This document shows positions 12,401-21,741 of a stretch of 64,000 bases of DNA, piece by piece. This DNA comes from Apostichopus japonicus (taxonomy: Eukaryota > Echinodermata > Holothuroidea > Aspidochirotida > Stichopodidae): positions 20,057,001 through 20,121,000 of the forward strand of contig NC_092568.1 in assembly GCF_037975245.1 (NCBI RefSeq), read 5' to 3'. The position numbers were made by a program, and so were the translations under genes. Position 1 is the stretch's first letter, and each line of letters starts with the position of its first letter. The notes under the pieces were generated by a model. That model did no database searches and had not been told where the DNA came from. It saw only the letters and a list, made by a program, of their open reading frames with translations.

Positions 12401-12683
12401 TGTAAATTAGCAACTTAAGCCACTTATCATGCTTTTAGTAGTATATGGTCAAATGTTTAACACATCATCCATTGCATAACTTTTCATACAAACTCATTTT
12501 TTATATACTAAATACAAATTTAATCATTTGACTGTACAGTACCTCTACTCCAATGGCTTAATCTCTTAACAATAACTGATTTTGAAGCTCTCACTAGATT
12601 TCTGTATTTGATTATGACATAATACTGTACTTTTCACTTCAGCTCGTTTGCTTGAACTTGAAGTAATTCTCAACCAAGCTTAA
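6308..12683 (+). CDS. Small Tudor/MBT-like domain gene, three exons, interrupted by an in-frame TGA
   Basis: Proposed exons: 6308-6498, 9491-9558 and 12643-12683 (stop TAA). Residues 2-56 look like a Tudor/MBT-type barrel: FRTGQKVQAVDELGRW, then V-T-I-DGWSSEFD, the usual DGW(S)..(F/Y)D signature of histone- or methyl-lysine-reading folds. The second exon is basic (REKGNTKRKV), and the third adds a Leu-rich end (RLLELEVILNQA). Phases agree at both junctions (2, then 1) and all borders are GT/AG. The problem is a TGA at 6491-6493, two codons before the donor ATG|GTAAGC. Either the protein stops after residue 61 or this allele carries a nonsense change. The ATG at 6308 is chosen over 6272 because it directly precedes the domain. 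The function is probably nuclear, but that is only inferred from the fold. Confidence 0.5.
6880..8065 (+). mobile_element. Penelope-like retroelement, 5'-truncated, with GIY-YIG region (decayed)
   Basis: The open frame from 6888 gives a linker typical of GIY-YIG retroelements (FHPNLPPL, then IAYRRPCNLRDLLV). After a run of C near 7172 the frame shifts and continues with Cys pairs (KCDRTSRCIIC), NVIYLISCRVCGIQYDGET (the GIY-YIG core, here VIY and YDG), a TGA at about 7399, then HFNLPNHTIKD and a C-terminus ending at 7621. The tail is CT-rich (7630-7900) and ends with a hammerhead-like motif and AATAAATTG. The reverse transcriptase is missing, so the copy is dead. It lies in intron 1 of the Tudor-like gene. 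Confidence 0.75.
7973..8010 (+). ncRNA. Hammerhead-like ribozyme motif, Penelope copy A
   Basis: Core TTGAAGA (first C changed to T), one extra A, stem II GATCC/GGATC with TGCTA loop, GAAA, ACGT as a 2-bp self-complementary stem III, C at the cleavage position, and stem I GCCT/AGGC. Known in the family, but decayed at one core base here. Confidence 0.5.
9491..9558 (+). CDS. Tudor-like gene exon 2 (basic segment)
   Basis: A 68-base exon between tttttcaattctag and CAG|GTACAG. In the frame set by exon 1 it is open and Lys/Arg-rich with no acidic run. Another frame is also open, so the assignment relies on the matching phase. Confidence 0.45.
11160..11990 (+). repeat. Degenerate satellite with nuclear-receptor-like half sites
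   Basis: Imperfect units of roughly 115-160 bases. They begin with a GTAAACATGATATCTCAAG-like block (11166, 11428, 11585) and include a GGTGGAGGTCAAAGGTCA-like block. The same unit, better preserved, forms the array at 55310-55890. A perfect DR1 (AGGTCA-A-AGGTCA) lies at 11951-11963. Confidence 0.7.
12643..12683 (+). CDS. Tudor-like gene exon 3 (terminal)
   Basis: Follows acceptor tttcacttcag. In phase with exon 2 it reads a short Leu/Glu-rich end and TAA. It is short, so chance is possible. Confidence 0.35.
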
Positions 12684-12974
12684 GGATCATGTAAATAGCT
12701 CTGTGCTACCTGATGAGAGAACTTCTTAATCAGTCTGGAGTTGCTCAGCAAACAGGGCGTTTTTTATTTTTACTCGACGTATGAATTTCGGACGTTCAAG
12801 CTAATTGGAGCCTGTTCAATTGCAGCTTAAGTGAATTTCACCAATACAAATAAGGAATATTGCTTAATCTCCTTGAACTAAGGTATGTATATAGTATAGT
12901 AAGTGTTAAATTAAGTTGAAAATAACAAAGTTACTATTTCTGGTAGCCATTTAGTTAGTTTTGAAACCTTATTT

Positions 12975-14405
12975 TTTTTTAAAAAAAGTGTTTGACACAA
13001 CAGACCATCATTTATTGCTATAAAAATTAAATCATAATGGGTTTCAGTTCATGATTGGCTTAGTAGTTATTTATCCAATAGAAAACAGTATTTCCAATTT
13101 AATGACGTAAAATCCAATTTATGTAATGTTGTGTGTGGAGTGCCACAAGGGTCAATTCTGGGTCCCAAATTATTTATACTGTACATCAATGATATTTGCG
13201 ATGTTTCGAGGTTACCTGAATTTGTACTTTTTGCTGTTGATACTAATATTTTTTGTTCCCATGATGATATTGATATTCTTAGCAGTCTTAGTAAGCATGG
13301 AACTGCATAAACTTAAACATATGCTTTGCAGTTAATAAATTATCTCTCAATGTGAGTAAAACACATTATTTGATTTTCTCGAATCAAAGATTAGAGTCTG
13401 ATCTGAACATATATATTGATAAAGTTGCAATCGAAAGAGTATATGTTACAAAATTTCTTGGTGTTTTTATAGTATCAGAAACTAAATTGGAAAGAGTATA
13501 TTCTTTATTTATCAAAAAGATTTTCTAAAGCATTACAATTATACGGAAAGCTAGTCATTTATTAAACAGTGAAGAACTTAAAAACTTTATACTGTGCTAT
13601 TTTTCTTCCTTATCTTAATTACTGTGCTGAATTTTGGGGAAATATTTATAAGTCCAGTATTACTATTTTATTCCTAAATCAAAAGAAAGTTATTAGAATG
13701 ATTTGTAATGCCAAATATTAAGATCATACTTCTGAGCACTTTTTACAAGTTAAAAACTTTAAACTAATACCTGATATTGTAGACTTGTATACTGTACATG
13801 TGTGTTTATGTTTGAAGCATACAAAACATGCTTATCATCAAATTTACAAGTTTACTTCTCACTAATTCCAAATAACAGGTATAACACCAGACCAAAAAAT
13901 AAGTTTAAACAAAGATATGTCAGAACAAGAAAGAAGCAACTTTGTGTTTCAATTTCAGGTGTTAAACTTTGGAACACGCTCGATGATAACATAAAAAATA
14001 GCAAGAATTTACGTTTATTCAGAAAAGGGTATATAAGCAAAAATTATTGTCAACCTTTGTTTACCCGAATTAAAGTGACTATATTGTGACTGATTGTCTC
14101 AATTTGTGTTAGTATGTATTTATTTTTCTTGTTTATTGTTGTGTTTCACCAAATATTTCCAGTACATTTTCTGTCAAATTAATATTTCTAGGGGAAACGA
14201 TTGTATAAGTATAATCGTACTACTGTTTTTTCCATTTCCATGCATGAATTTGATATACATTAAAATATTTGTTCACTTGACTTATTGAAGTTACTTTCAT
14301 ATGTGTATGTCATATTGAGTATTTATACTTTTCATTGTCATTAATTGTCATTGTCATTGTATCGTAAGTTTTGTAGTTTGTATTGTAATAAACTAATAAA
14401 GTTGT
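12975..14405 (+). mobile_element. LINE reverse-transcriptase remnant (CR1/L2/Jockey-like), 5'-truncated
   Basis: Starts at VFDTTDHH, an AFDTVDHH-type RT motif. It continues across frameshifts with GVPQGSILGPKLFILYINDI and FAVDTN (normally FADD, so one catalytic Asp is lost). The C-terminal part at 13870-14040 (KQLCVSISGVKLWNTLDDNI) is typical of these LINEs. Near the end are tandem TTGTCA units (14331-14360) and AATAAACTAATAAAG. Many stops and shifts make it non-functional. Confidence 0.85.
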
Positions 14406-14639
14406 CATTGAATAGACATGGATGTTTTCATTTAGAACAAATAGGGAAACAACAATTAAATTATGCTTAACGTAACCAGGGGCGGATTGGCTTTATACCG
14501 ATTTGCCAGCTTGGAACCAGATGCTCTCCCTTGGGTCCAAAGGATAAATAAAAGGGCCTTTAGCTGTAGGTTGAAGTGCAGATCCCCTTTGGCCATGAAT
14601 GCTAATCTTGTTCCAGGTGCCAAATATCTCCCACCTCCC

Positions 14640-14708
14640 TGTGCCTCCCCCTCTCCTCCCCTCCCCCTCCCCTCCCCTCCCCCTTCCCCCTCCCCTTCCC
14701 CCTCCCCC
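14640..14708 (-). repeat. C-rich tract, G-quadruplex-prone on the minus strand
   Basis: About 70 bases of nearly pure CCCCT/CCCTC repeats. The minus strand has many runs of four to five G. No gene context is visible; it lies in intergenic DNA after the LINE. Confidence 0.8.
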
Positions 14709-15983
14709 AGAGTTGAAGGTTGGAAAAATTAGCAACTAGATATATTTGACACTGTCTACCCCTGAACGTGACTATGGTAGTTAGCTTTGTAATTCATAGT
14801 TGCTTATGATATTAACATGTGTTCATGTTGTGCCTTTGAGAATTTTACTCATTCGGTGTTTAACGCAGATATTTGCATTTGAATGGTACAATCTCATGGC
14901 AAGCATAGTTACATTGTTACGAAGAAGGAAAGACCAGTGATCACAGCTAGGTGACTGTTCCGTAAAATATTTTCCGGCTTGCACTAGTATATATATGGGT
15001 GAATTTTATTAGATCTCTGGCAAATGCAGAAAGAATGACAAATTATTATGGCAAATGAGCTGTATATATTGTCTTTTCCTTTTAATTAAATATGGCATGT
15101 AACATTGTTGAAAACATTTTCCTATTAATGAAAGTCTTGAATTTTAGAGTAACTTAATAGCATTTAAGAGCCAAACATTCCCAATTTACAATATCACATT
15201 TCAAAGAATATATTACAACAGATTGTAGTTTGCAAACTATATCATCATGTTCGTTAGGCTTGCCTGTAGAAAGATTGTACCTGCACTATAGAGAATAGTC
15301 TAGCATATCTAGCTATATCGAATATATCTAGGATAAATTTAGGATACATATGCCTTCTGTAATACTGTACAGTTTACAAGATACAATGTGTTTTCAAGCA
15401 AATAGCTATCAGTGCTTAGTCCAGAATGGTGAAACCTTAAGCGAGCATACGATAAATGGTTCTTTAACTCAATTGTGCCCCAAAAGTGTACTGTGCACCT
15501 TCTTGTATTGTAATATTTAGTAATTTGTACAAATTCTATGTTTGACATGAAAACATCATCCCTGGTTATATTCGATCCTGTTAACAAACCTCTATTCAAT
15601 TAATTCAGAGACATTAACAGTCACATTTCGGTTCAATTGAATTTCCATTTTTAATTGGTCTAGCCTGTAGCATGAATCATAATTTTAAATTTGTTTTCTA
15701 ATGCAAGTTTATGGATCAATTGCAACTTACCAGTACAGCTGGTATTTCTTACATACAACTAATTTGAAATCAACAGATAAGAGATGAGACAGAAAATCTA
15801 TTGGGAAAGAATATATACCTCATGTAAACATATATATTGGAATGTGAAATGAATGAAATTGCAAACTTAAGGGGGTGACCTATCTAACTATGGCTTTATC
15901 TGAAATGCGTATGTATCCTCTGCGTAAGTATAAAACCAAGACGTTGGCAGTAACCACTACTACATGAGTCTGTAATTTAGCTG

Positions 15984-16342
15984 TTAAAGGGTGTGAAGAC
16001 TCACACACAAAGAAACGTCTCATGCCGGTAATCTGACCTAGTTTCGAATGAGGTGTAACAGAAGTGTTAGACACCACCATCGATCCCAAAAAATACACAC
16101 ACAGCTTGCTACCGTCGGTAATTAGACACTAGTGTACAGTCAATACAGCTACAGTCAATACCCACAACACAGTGTACATAGCAGTGTGGACATCTCAGGT
16201 CTAGATAAAAGAACCAAGGTATCACATCTCATTATTGTCTGCATTTTGTAGCGACAAGAAGAAAACATCATTTGCAAGCAACGGAAAGTTAACTTTTTCA
16301 GAGCGCGGCACCCGGTTTGGGGCGAGTCTTCAATGCCTTTAA
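15984..16342. mobile_element. TTAA-flanked MITE, copy 1
   Basis: Flanked by TTAA at both ends. Inverted termini read AAGGGTGTGAAGACT and, on the other strand, AAGGCATTGAAGACT. The interior is non-coding and about 85% alike by eye to 53998-54344. TTAA target duplications point to piggyBac- or Kolobok-type transposition. Confidence 0.75.
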
Positions 16343-17789
16343 TTAGCTTCCATTTCCAAGACTCAATCGCTTTACAGAAAATTTTTTGATTTTACTTTGA
16401 CTTGGTATTCCTGAGAGCTTCTTGTAAATGATGTTAATGTAAAGTTTGACAATTAACACAAATATTTACAACACCCCCTTGCTGAACTAATTAGGATGTG
16501 TGTGTGTCGGTTGTCAAAATGGTTGAAGACTTCAGTAGCCTACTATCAATTAAGAAAGTTAAAAACCCTTGGAATTGAGTTTAAGTATCATACTTTATTT
16601 TGATCGCTAACATCATATTCTACACATTTTGTACAAATGTAATATGAACAGTACTTCACAAAAGTGCCCACTTAATTCGAGATTTCAAATTTTTGAAGAT
16701 GGTCTTTGCAATCTGTCTAAAACCATCCCAATCATCCTGGTCTGTTACTTTATTGCAAATGGAATCCTGACTTTTGACATTCATGAATACATTGATAAAC
16801 TTTATAGTTATTAAAACCAAAACAAAGTGCAATAAGTGCGCAACTTTATCAAGACATACAGGAAGACAGACTAAAAGCCTAAAAAACAAACTTCCGCTAA
16901 GTACTGATTCACATTAATATCACCTGAAATATTTCATAGCCAAATTTTGACTCCAATCTTTTGATACCAAATATCAATAACTTACTGACAAAATTCCACA
17001 ATAATAACCAATCAAGCTTCATTTTAAACAAAATGCAAGCAACATCAGTTTTCAAAATTGTTATTGAAAAAAAGGAAACATATATAATATGACTATTTCA
17101 CTGTTATGTATATTAATGACTATATCATTGGTTATAATTTAGACATGATAACACATCCAACTGCAAATAAATAAATTGAAAGAAGAGTCTGAGGGAATTC
17201 CCCATGACCTAGGCCACTCTTGTGAAGATTTGACCCATTAATTAAAATGGCTGCATTTACAAATTGCTGTAATACTGTGCACTGTTTGTTTGCTTATTTA
17301 TTTGTTTTATCACAAAAAAATTACAATGTGAAAGGAAGTCTTTTATAAAGCCTGAATTGGCTTAAGAGAGTAGAAGACTCCTTGGTAGAGAAGAAAATTA
17401 TAATACAAGTTGAATGAGCAGAATGATACAGATACTTTAAGGAGTAATAACTAACATTGTCCTAGTATATATATGCATGTGTTACACCGATAACACTGTC
17501 GCTGTTAAGTGTTGCATATTCATTACTAAACTCACTTCTAGGCGTGGTCTAGCTCTTATAATGAGAGCCAGTTTTCCAAAATTGCTTCCAAAATTTTACC
17601 ATTTGTTTACGCCGTTTCCATTAGTTTTAACAACTGTCACCGTCATTTTCGATCATCTAATGTCATATTTCATCCATGAAAGACACGGGTGGTACATTGA
17701 AAAATAAGGAAAAACAAAGGTTCAAACATTATCTATTTATTATGTTTTTCCTTTTACACAACCGAGTAATCACTTCAATGTCTTACAGT

Positions 17790-18205
17790 AGTTGTCAATG
17801 TTTCAGTTAGTGAGGTAACGGAGGTATCATGTTGTTTTTTGTCAATGTTTCATGTAGTGCGGTTACTGAGGTATCTTATTGTTTTCGTCAATGTTTCATG
17901 TAGTGAGGTTACTGAGGTATCATATTGGTTTTTGCTAATGTTTCATGTAGTGAGGTTATGTATCATATTATTTTTTGTCAATGTTCCATATAGTGAGGTA
18001 ACTGAGGTATCATATTCTTATTTGTCAATGTTTCATTTAGTGAGGTTACTGAGGTATCATATTGTTTATTGTCAATGTTTCATATAGTGAGGTTATGTAT
18101 CATTGTTGCTTTTTGTTGTCAATGTTTCAGTTAGTGAGGTAACTGAGGTATCATGTTGTTTTTTGTCAACGTTTTATTTAGTGAGGTTACTGAGGTATCA
18201 TATTG
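17790..18205 (+). repeat. Minisatellite, about 46-base unit, roughly nine copies
   Basis: Units follow GTCAATGTTTCATGTAGTG then AGGTTACTGAGGTATCATATTG and a T-rich spacer. Individual copies differ by point changes, and a few lack the CTGAG part. The open frame across it is a by-product of the repeat. Confidence 0.9.
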
Positions 18206-19481
18206 TTTAATTGAACACAAATTTCTGAATGTATCCAAATCGTTTCGAATTTGTCAGAACCTCTTGAAAAGTACAGTAGTTTTTAAAATTATTTTGGGGT
18301 AAGTTTTGTGTTCCAAGGTTGAGACGTACATTGAGGTTGCAAACACAGACAGCTGCTGCTATCAACTTAAGTTTCATAACTGTTGATATTTATTTTCCTT
18401 TATTTATACTTAAAGCTAAACAATTTATTTATAAGTTTGAATTGGATCAATCACAACTGAATAGCTTTGCAAGTGAATTTTATCAGATCTGCCGTAATGT
18501 TAGTCGTCAGTTTGGAAAGATAAGAGGGTTTTGTACGCACGCAATTCCAAAGGTTAAACCACTGCGCAGGTGGTGTCCTGGTTATGATACTAAATTTTAT
18601 GTCATTTTTTTGTGTATATTCCATATTGATCATAGTTAATAGAGTAAGCGTTTGCGTGTTAAATACTTTTGAAAAATTTTGAACTTCGATCCTGTTAAAA
18701 AGAGCAAGCTGGCTCACAGATTTTTATTACATTACAGTTACTAAAACATGGTCATTTTATCATGAAACGTAAGCAAAACTTCTCTGTATTACAGAATGAG
18801 TGAAATGAAAAGAAAAAAAAGACTTTTTGTTGTTGTTGAAAATGCCGTTACGGTAGCAGACGACTTCAGACACGGTGTTCATTTTGATTAAAACCATTGC
18901 TTTCAGTCCAGGTTGTGTACTGTACCTATCAAGAAGTTTAAATGTTGAAAAATGACCCTTTTAAACATCTGAGGGTTCATCAAATAAAGTGGCTGGGCTA
19001 CTAAGTCTAACTATATATCATAGGAGTGCCATATATGTTCCAAGCTTTCTACTAGTTGAAAAAAAATATACATCTCAATGTATGGGGTAAAATGAGCAAG
19101 TATCACAGGAAATTTCTAACCTCCTAGACAGTTTTGTCAATTTTATTAAAACTTTGGGAATTTCTTTTAATCATCGTATGTAAACTGAAATAGCAACTTT
19201 CATTTACTTTGCAACTTACATTTAAGAAACAAAAAGCTAAAGTTTGTCTGGAACATTAGCCTGTGTGTTACGTATTTCAATTCGCCAAGCCTAGCAAAGG
19301 TAACCAGCGTGGAAAGTCACTTATATTGCACGGCTCAAATTTCCTGTGATCTACCATGAGAGAATATAAAAATGCCCGAGGCAGGTAAACTGTTGTGGCA
19401 GTGGTATTAAAGGGCACTTTTTCAAATGTGGATGCTTTCAAGTGTTGAAAACATCATAACTCTGATAATTAGAGACAAGTG

Positions 19482-19838
19482 CAGGGGCGGATCCAGGGGG
19501 GGGCCCGGGGGGCCCGGGCCCCCCCTTTTTGAAAATCCTGATTTTTTTTTTTTTTTTTTACCGCGTTCGAGGGAAAGTGCCCCATGCGTGATCAGTGGCG
19601 TAGCTACGGGGGGCCTGAAATTGCAGACATGAGATCCATATTTTCAGGTTAGGTACATGCTGCTTAGAATACTCGGGAAGTGCCGTTTCCGGCCATCTGG
19701 GGGGTTTGTAAAGCCAAAAATTTTCTTGTACGCTCCGCGCCAACCGATGATGGCGCTCCGCTTAGATAGTCTTGCGTTCAGGCGCGGCTGGACCAGTCAG
19801 ACCCCCCCCCCCGTCACAAATCCTGCATCCGCCCCTGA
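19482..19838. mobile_element. CAGGGGCGGA-ended DNA element (hAT-like ends), nested
   Basis: Left end CAGGGGCGGATCCAGG, right end on the other strand CAGGGGCGGATGCAGGA, so the termini are inverted repeats. A second terminus, CAGTGGCGTAGC, lies inside at 19593 and starts a block that also occurs at 20772-20850. No 8-base target duplication could be confirmed. No transposase is present. Confidence 0.45.
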
Positions 19839-20118
19839 TATGTCATTGAATATTCCACAAAACAACTTTATATGTCCACGAAACTGTCGAAACATGATTT
19901 TCACTACTGGTAGAGATATAAAATATTGGGAATTCTGAATTTCCTGCAAACATGTGGCTGTGCCTGTTCAGTACTCACTACTGTATCGCCTTAAAAAATG
20001 ATGAGTGGAAATAGTTTCTCCAAGACCGTATCGTATCGTGGGTATCGAGTGCGTCTGATATACGAACGTACGTAGTACGTACGTACGTCTATGATGATAT
20101 GCACTGTACTGTACTGAT

Positions 20119-20336
20119 AAAAACATAGGTGAATTTCACTCCATGGGAGTGATCACTGAGCACATTCCGGTATAAGAGTGAATTTCCACTCCATTGGAGT
20201 AAATCTTAACTCCTAATAGAGTTATATTCACTCATATTAGGAGTGAGGGTAAACTCCAATAGAGTTAAATTTTACTGTTAATTTGAAGTGCGCCGAATGA
20301 TCACTCCAATGGAATGAAATCCACTCATTTGTTTTT
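20119..20336. mobile_element. Inverted-repeat MITE (about 45-base ends)
   Basis: The first 45 bases (AAAAACATAG then GTGAATTTCACTCCA) match the reverse complement of the last 45 with few changes. The interior repeats short ACTCC/GGAGT blocks in both orientations. It is non-coding. Confidence 0.6.
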
Positions 20337-20715
20337 AGAGTGTTGCTAGATATATGAAGAAGAAATTTACATACCAATACATGTTATCGGTCATCGATTG
20401 GCACAAAAAGCCAGATTCTGATGACAGCTGCCTCAAGAAACCCAATAAATGGCCTAATAAGCACCGAGCCATCAATGTGGACCATTACCGAAACATCGAT
20501 GCGTGTTAGTCTTCCACCCCCTTCCTCTAATGCTATTTAAGTCCACATGTGGGCATATCCTGCAAATCTACCGGTAGCCCACAGGGGTTTGAGTTGGGAG
20601 AAAGGCCTTGACAGCTTGAAACGACAAAAGATGCCAACTTCCCTCAAGTTAAAAGTCTGGCTGAGTTGGCAAGGCCAGTCAGCATGAAAGAGAAAAAACT
20701 TTTTTTGCATTTCTG

Positions 20716-20922
20716 TCACCAAAGTTGCACATCTTTTTGGTTGCTATTTTGCCTCACAGGTGACATCTCCTGCGATCTGGGGGGTGCTGAAATCTCAAAT
20801 TTTCTTTGTACGCTCCGCGCCAACCAAGGTGGCGCTCCGCTTAGATAGTAAACTCCGCCCCCCACCAGAAAGAACAGCGCCCATGGCCCCCCCCCACTCA
20901 AAAAATCCTAGCTACGCCACTG
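20716..20922. mobile_element. CAGTGGCGTAGC-ended element fragment
   Basis: Right terminus GCTACGCCACTG at 20911-20922. The block with TTGTACGCTCCGCGCCAACC (20806-20825) is shared with 19727-19746 in the same orientation, so both are copies of one family. Confidence 0.45.
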
Positions 20923-21181
20923 TGCGTGTAATTTTTTGTAAAATAAATTTGCAAAAAGAGTACACCATCATTCTGATAAAGTGAAGGTGAGAGGGGCACT
21001 CTGACTGCATCAATAGTCTCCATCTGGAGGGGGCATCCAAGATGAAATGGCCTGGAGTAGCCTGGTAAAAAGTAGTTTGCATCACCACCTACTCCCCAAA
21101 GACGTAAGTCCCAGCTCATTGCTCGAAATTGCAAATATATGCCCGGCAAACCATGAATACATGATTTATTGGAAATAAATT

Positions 21182-21357
21182 TTAGTCCAAACTTACACGA
21201 AAAGTAGCACCAGATTGCACCGAGGACCTCCATATTTTGTGAAATTTTCCCAAAGGGGGAGGGGGGCACCCACTCCCCTTAGACCCCTCCCCCAGGACGA
21301 CGATTAGACATTTCCCATCTGGGCCCCCCCTTCGGCGAAATCCTGGATCCGCCACTG
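21182..21357. mobile_element. CAGTGGCGGATCC-ended element fragment
   Basis: Right terminus GGATCCGCCACTG at 21345-21357, preceded by GGGCCCCCCC-like sequence as in the element at 19482. The left end was not found. Confidence 0.4.
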
Positions 21358-21689
21358 AAGTGCACACTGTTGCTGAAATTTTAGAGCAATTAGCAGAATG
21401 TCATCAAGACATAATGTTTTATTACTTTACTTTATCCTACCTTGTCCACATGGCAAAGAATCACTAAAACCTGTTGGCTTTCTGGTTTTGTAATTTTGCA
21501 GCTAACACAGTTTCTGTGTAAAGTTGTCAGATTCAAAGCACCAGGGGTGCACAGCTCTGTACAATCATATCACTTGGGTAATACGCCCTCAATGACAGTT
21601 ATACAAAGCCATTTTATACGCATGCACACACCAGTAGAATCACTGTGGTCGAGTGGTACGTGACACAAGATACGGGGTTCGATTCCTAC

Positions 21690-21731
21690 CTTCGCCTGAT
21701 GAGTCACAAAAGGACGAAACCGGTCGTGAAG
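21690..21731 (+). ncRNA. Type I hammerhead ribozyme, complete core
   Basis: Stem I 5' strand CTTCGC (21690-21695) pairs with GTGAAG (21726-21731), one G-U included. Core CTGATGA is at 21696-21702. Stem II is GTC (21703-21705) with GAC (21713-21715). GAAA is at 21716-21719. Stem III is ACC/GGT (21719-21724) with no loop. C at 21725 is the cleavage position. All invariant core bases are present. Stem III is self-complementary, as in dimer-active minimal hammerheads. Confidence 0.8.
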
Positions 21732-21736
21732 TGATA

Positions 21737-21741
21737 TTTTT
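21737..21741 (+). terminator. Possible Pol III terminator
   Basis: Five T residues six bases after the hammerhead's stem I, on the same strand as the A and B boxes. Confidence 0.35.

Larger units (their letters stand above)
8066..12642 (+). other. Introns of the Tudor-like gene
   Basis: Except for exon 2 (9491-9558), no coding signal was seen. The stretch contains the DR1-bearing satellite (11160-11990) and a short TG run near 11133-11150. The remainder is AT-rich single-copy-looking DNA. Confidence 0.5.
21638..21741 (+). mobile_element. tRNA-like Pol III unit carrying a hammerhead ribozyme
   Basis: A-box-like TGGTCGAGTGG (21646-21656), B-box GGTTCGATTCC (21676-21686), hammerhead (21690-21731) and a TTTTT run (21737-21741) follow in order within about 100 bases. 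The tRNA part does not fold into a proper cloverleaf: the T stem has mismatches and the A-B spacing is short. This is a SINE-like head, not a working tRNA gene. Schistosome SINE-like elements are known to combine Pol III boxes with hammerheads. Confidence 0.65.

Noticed and set aside
17839-18087. Forward ORF of 82 codons
   Set aside because: It is a translation of the 46-base minisatellite.
17790-18205. CRISPR-like array
   Set aside because: Units are contiguous and similar along their whole length, without unique spacers, and the DNA is eukaryotic.
21638-21690. Genuine tRNA gene
   Set aside because: A and B boxes are present, but acceptor, D and T stems do not pair properly.
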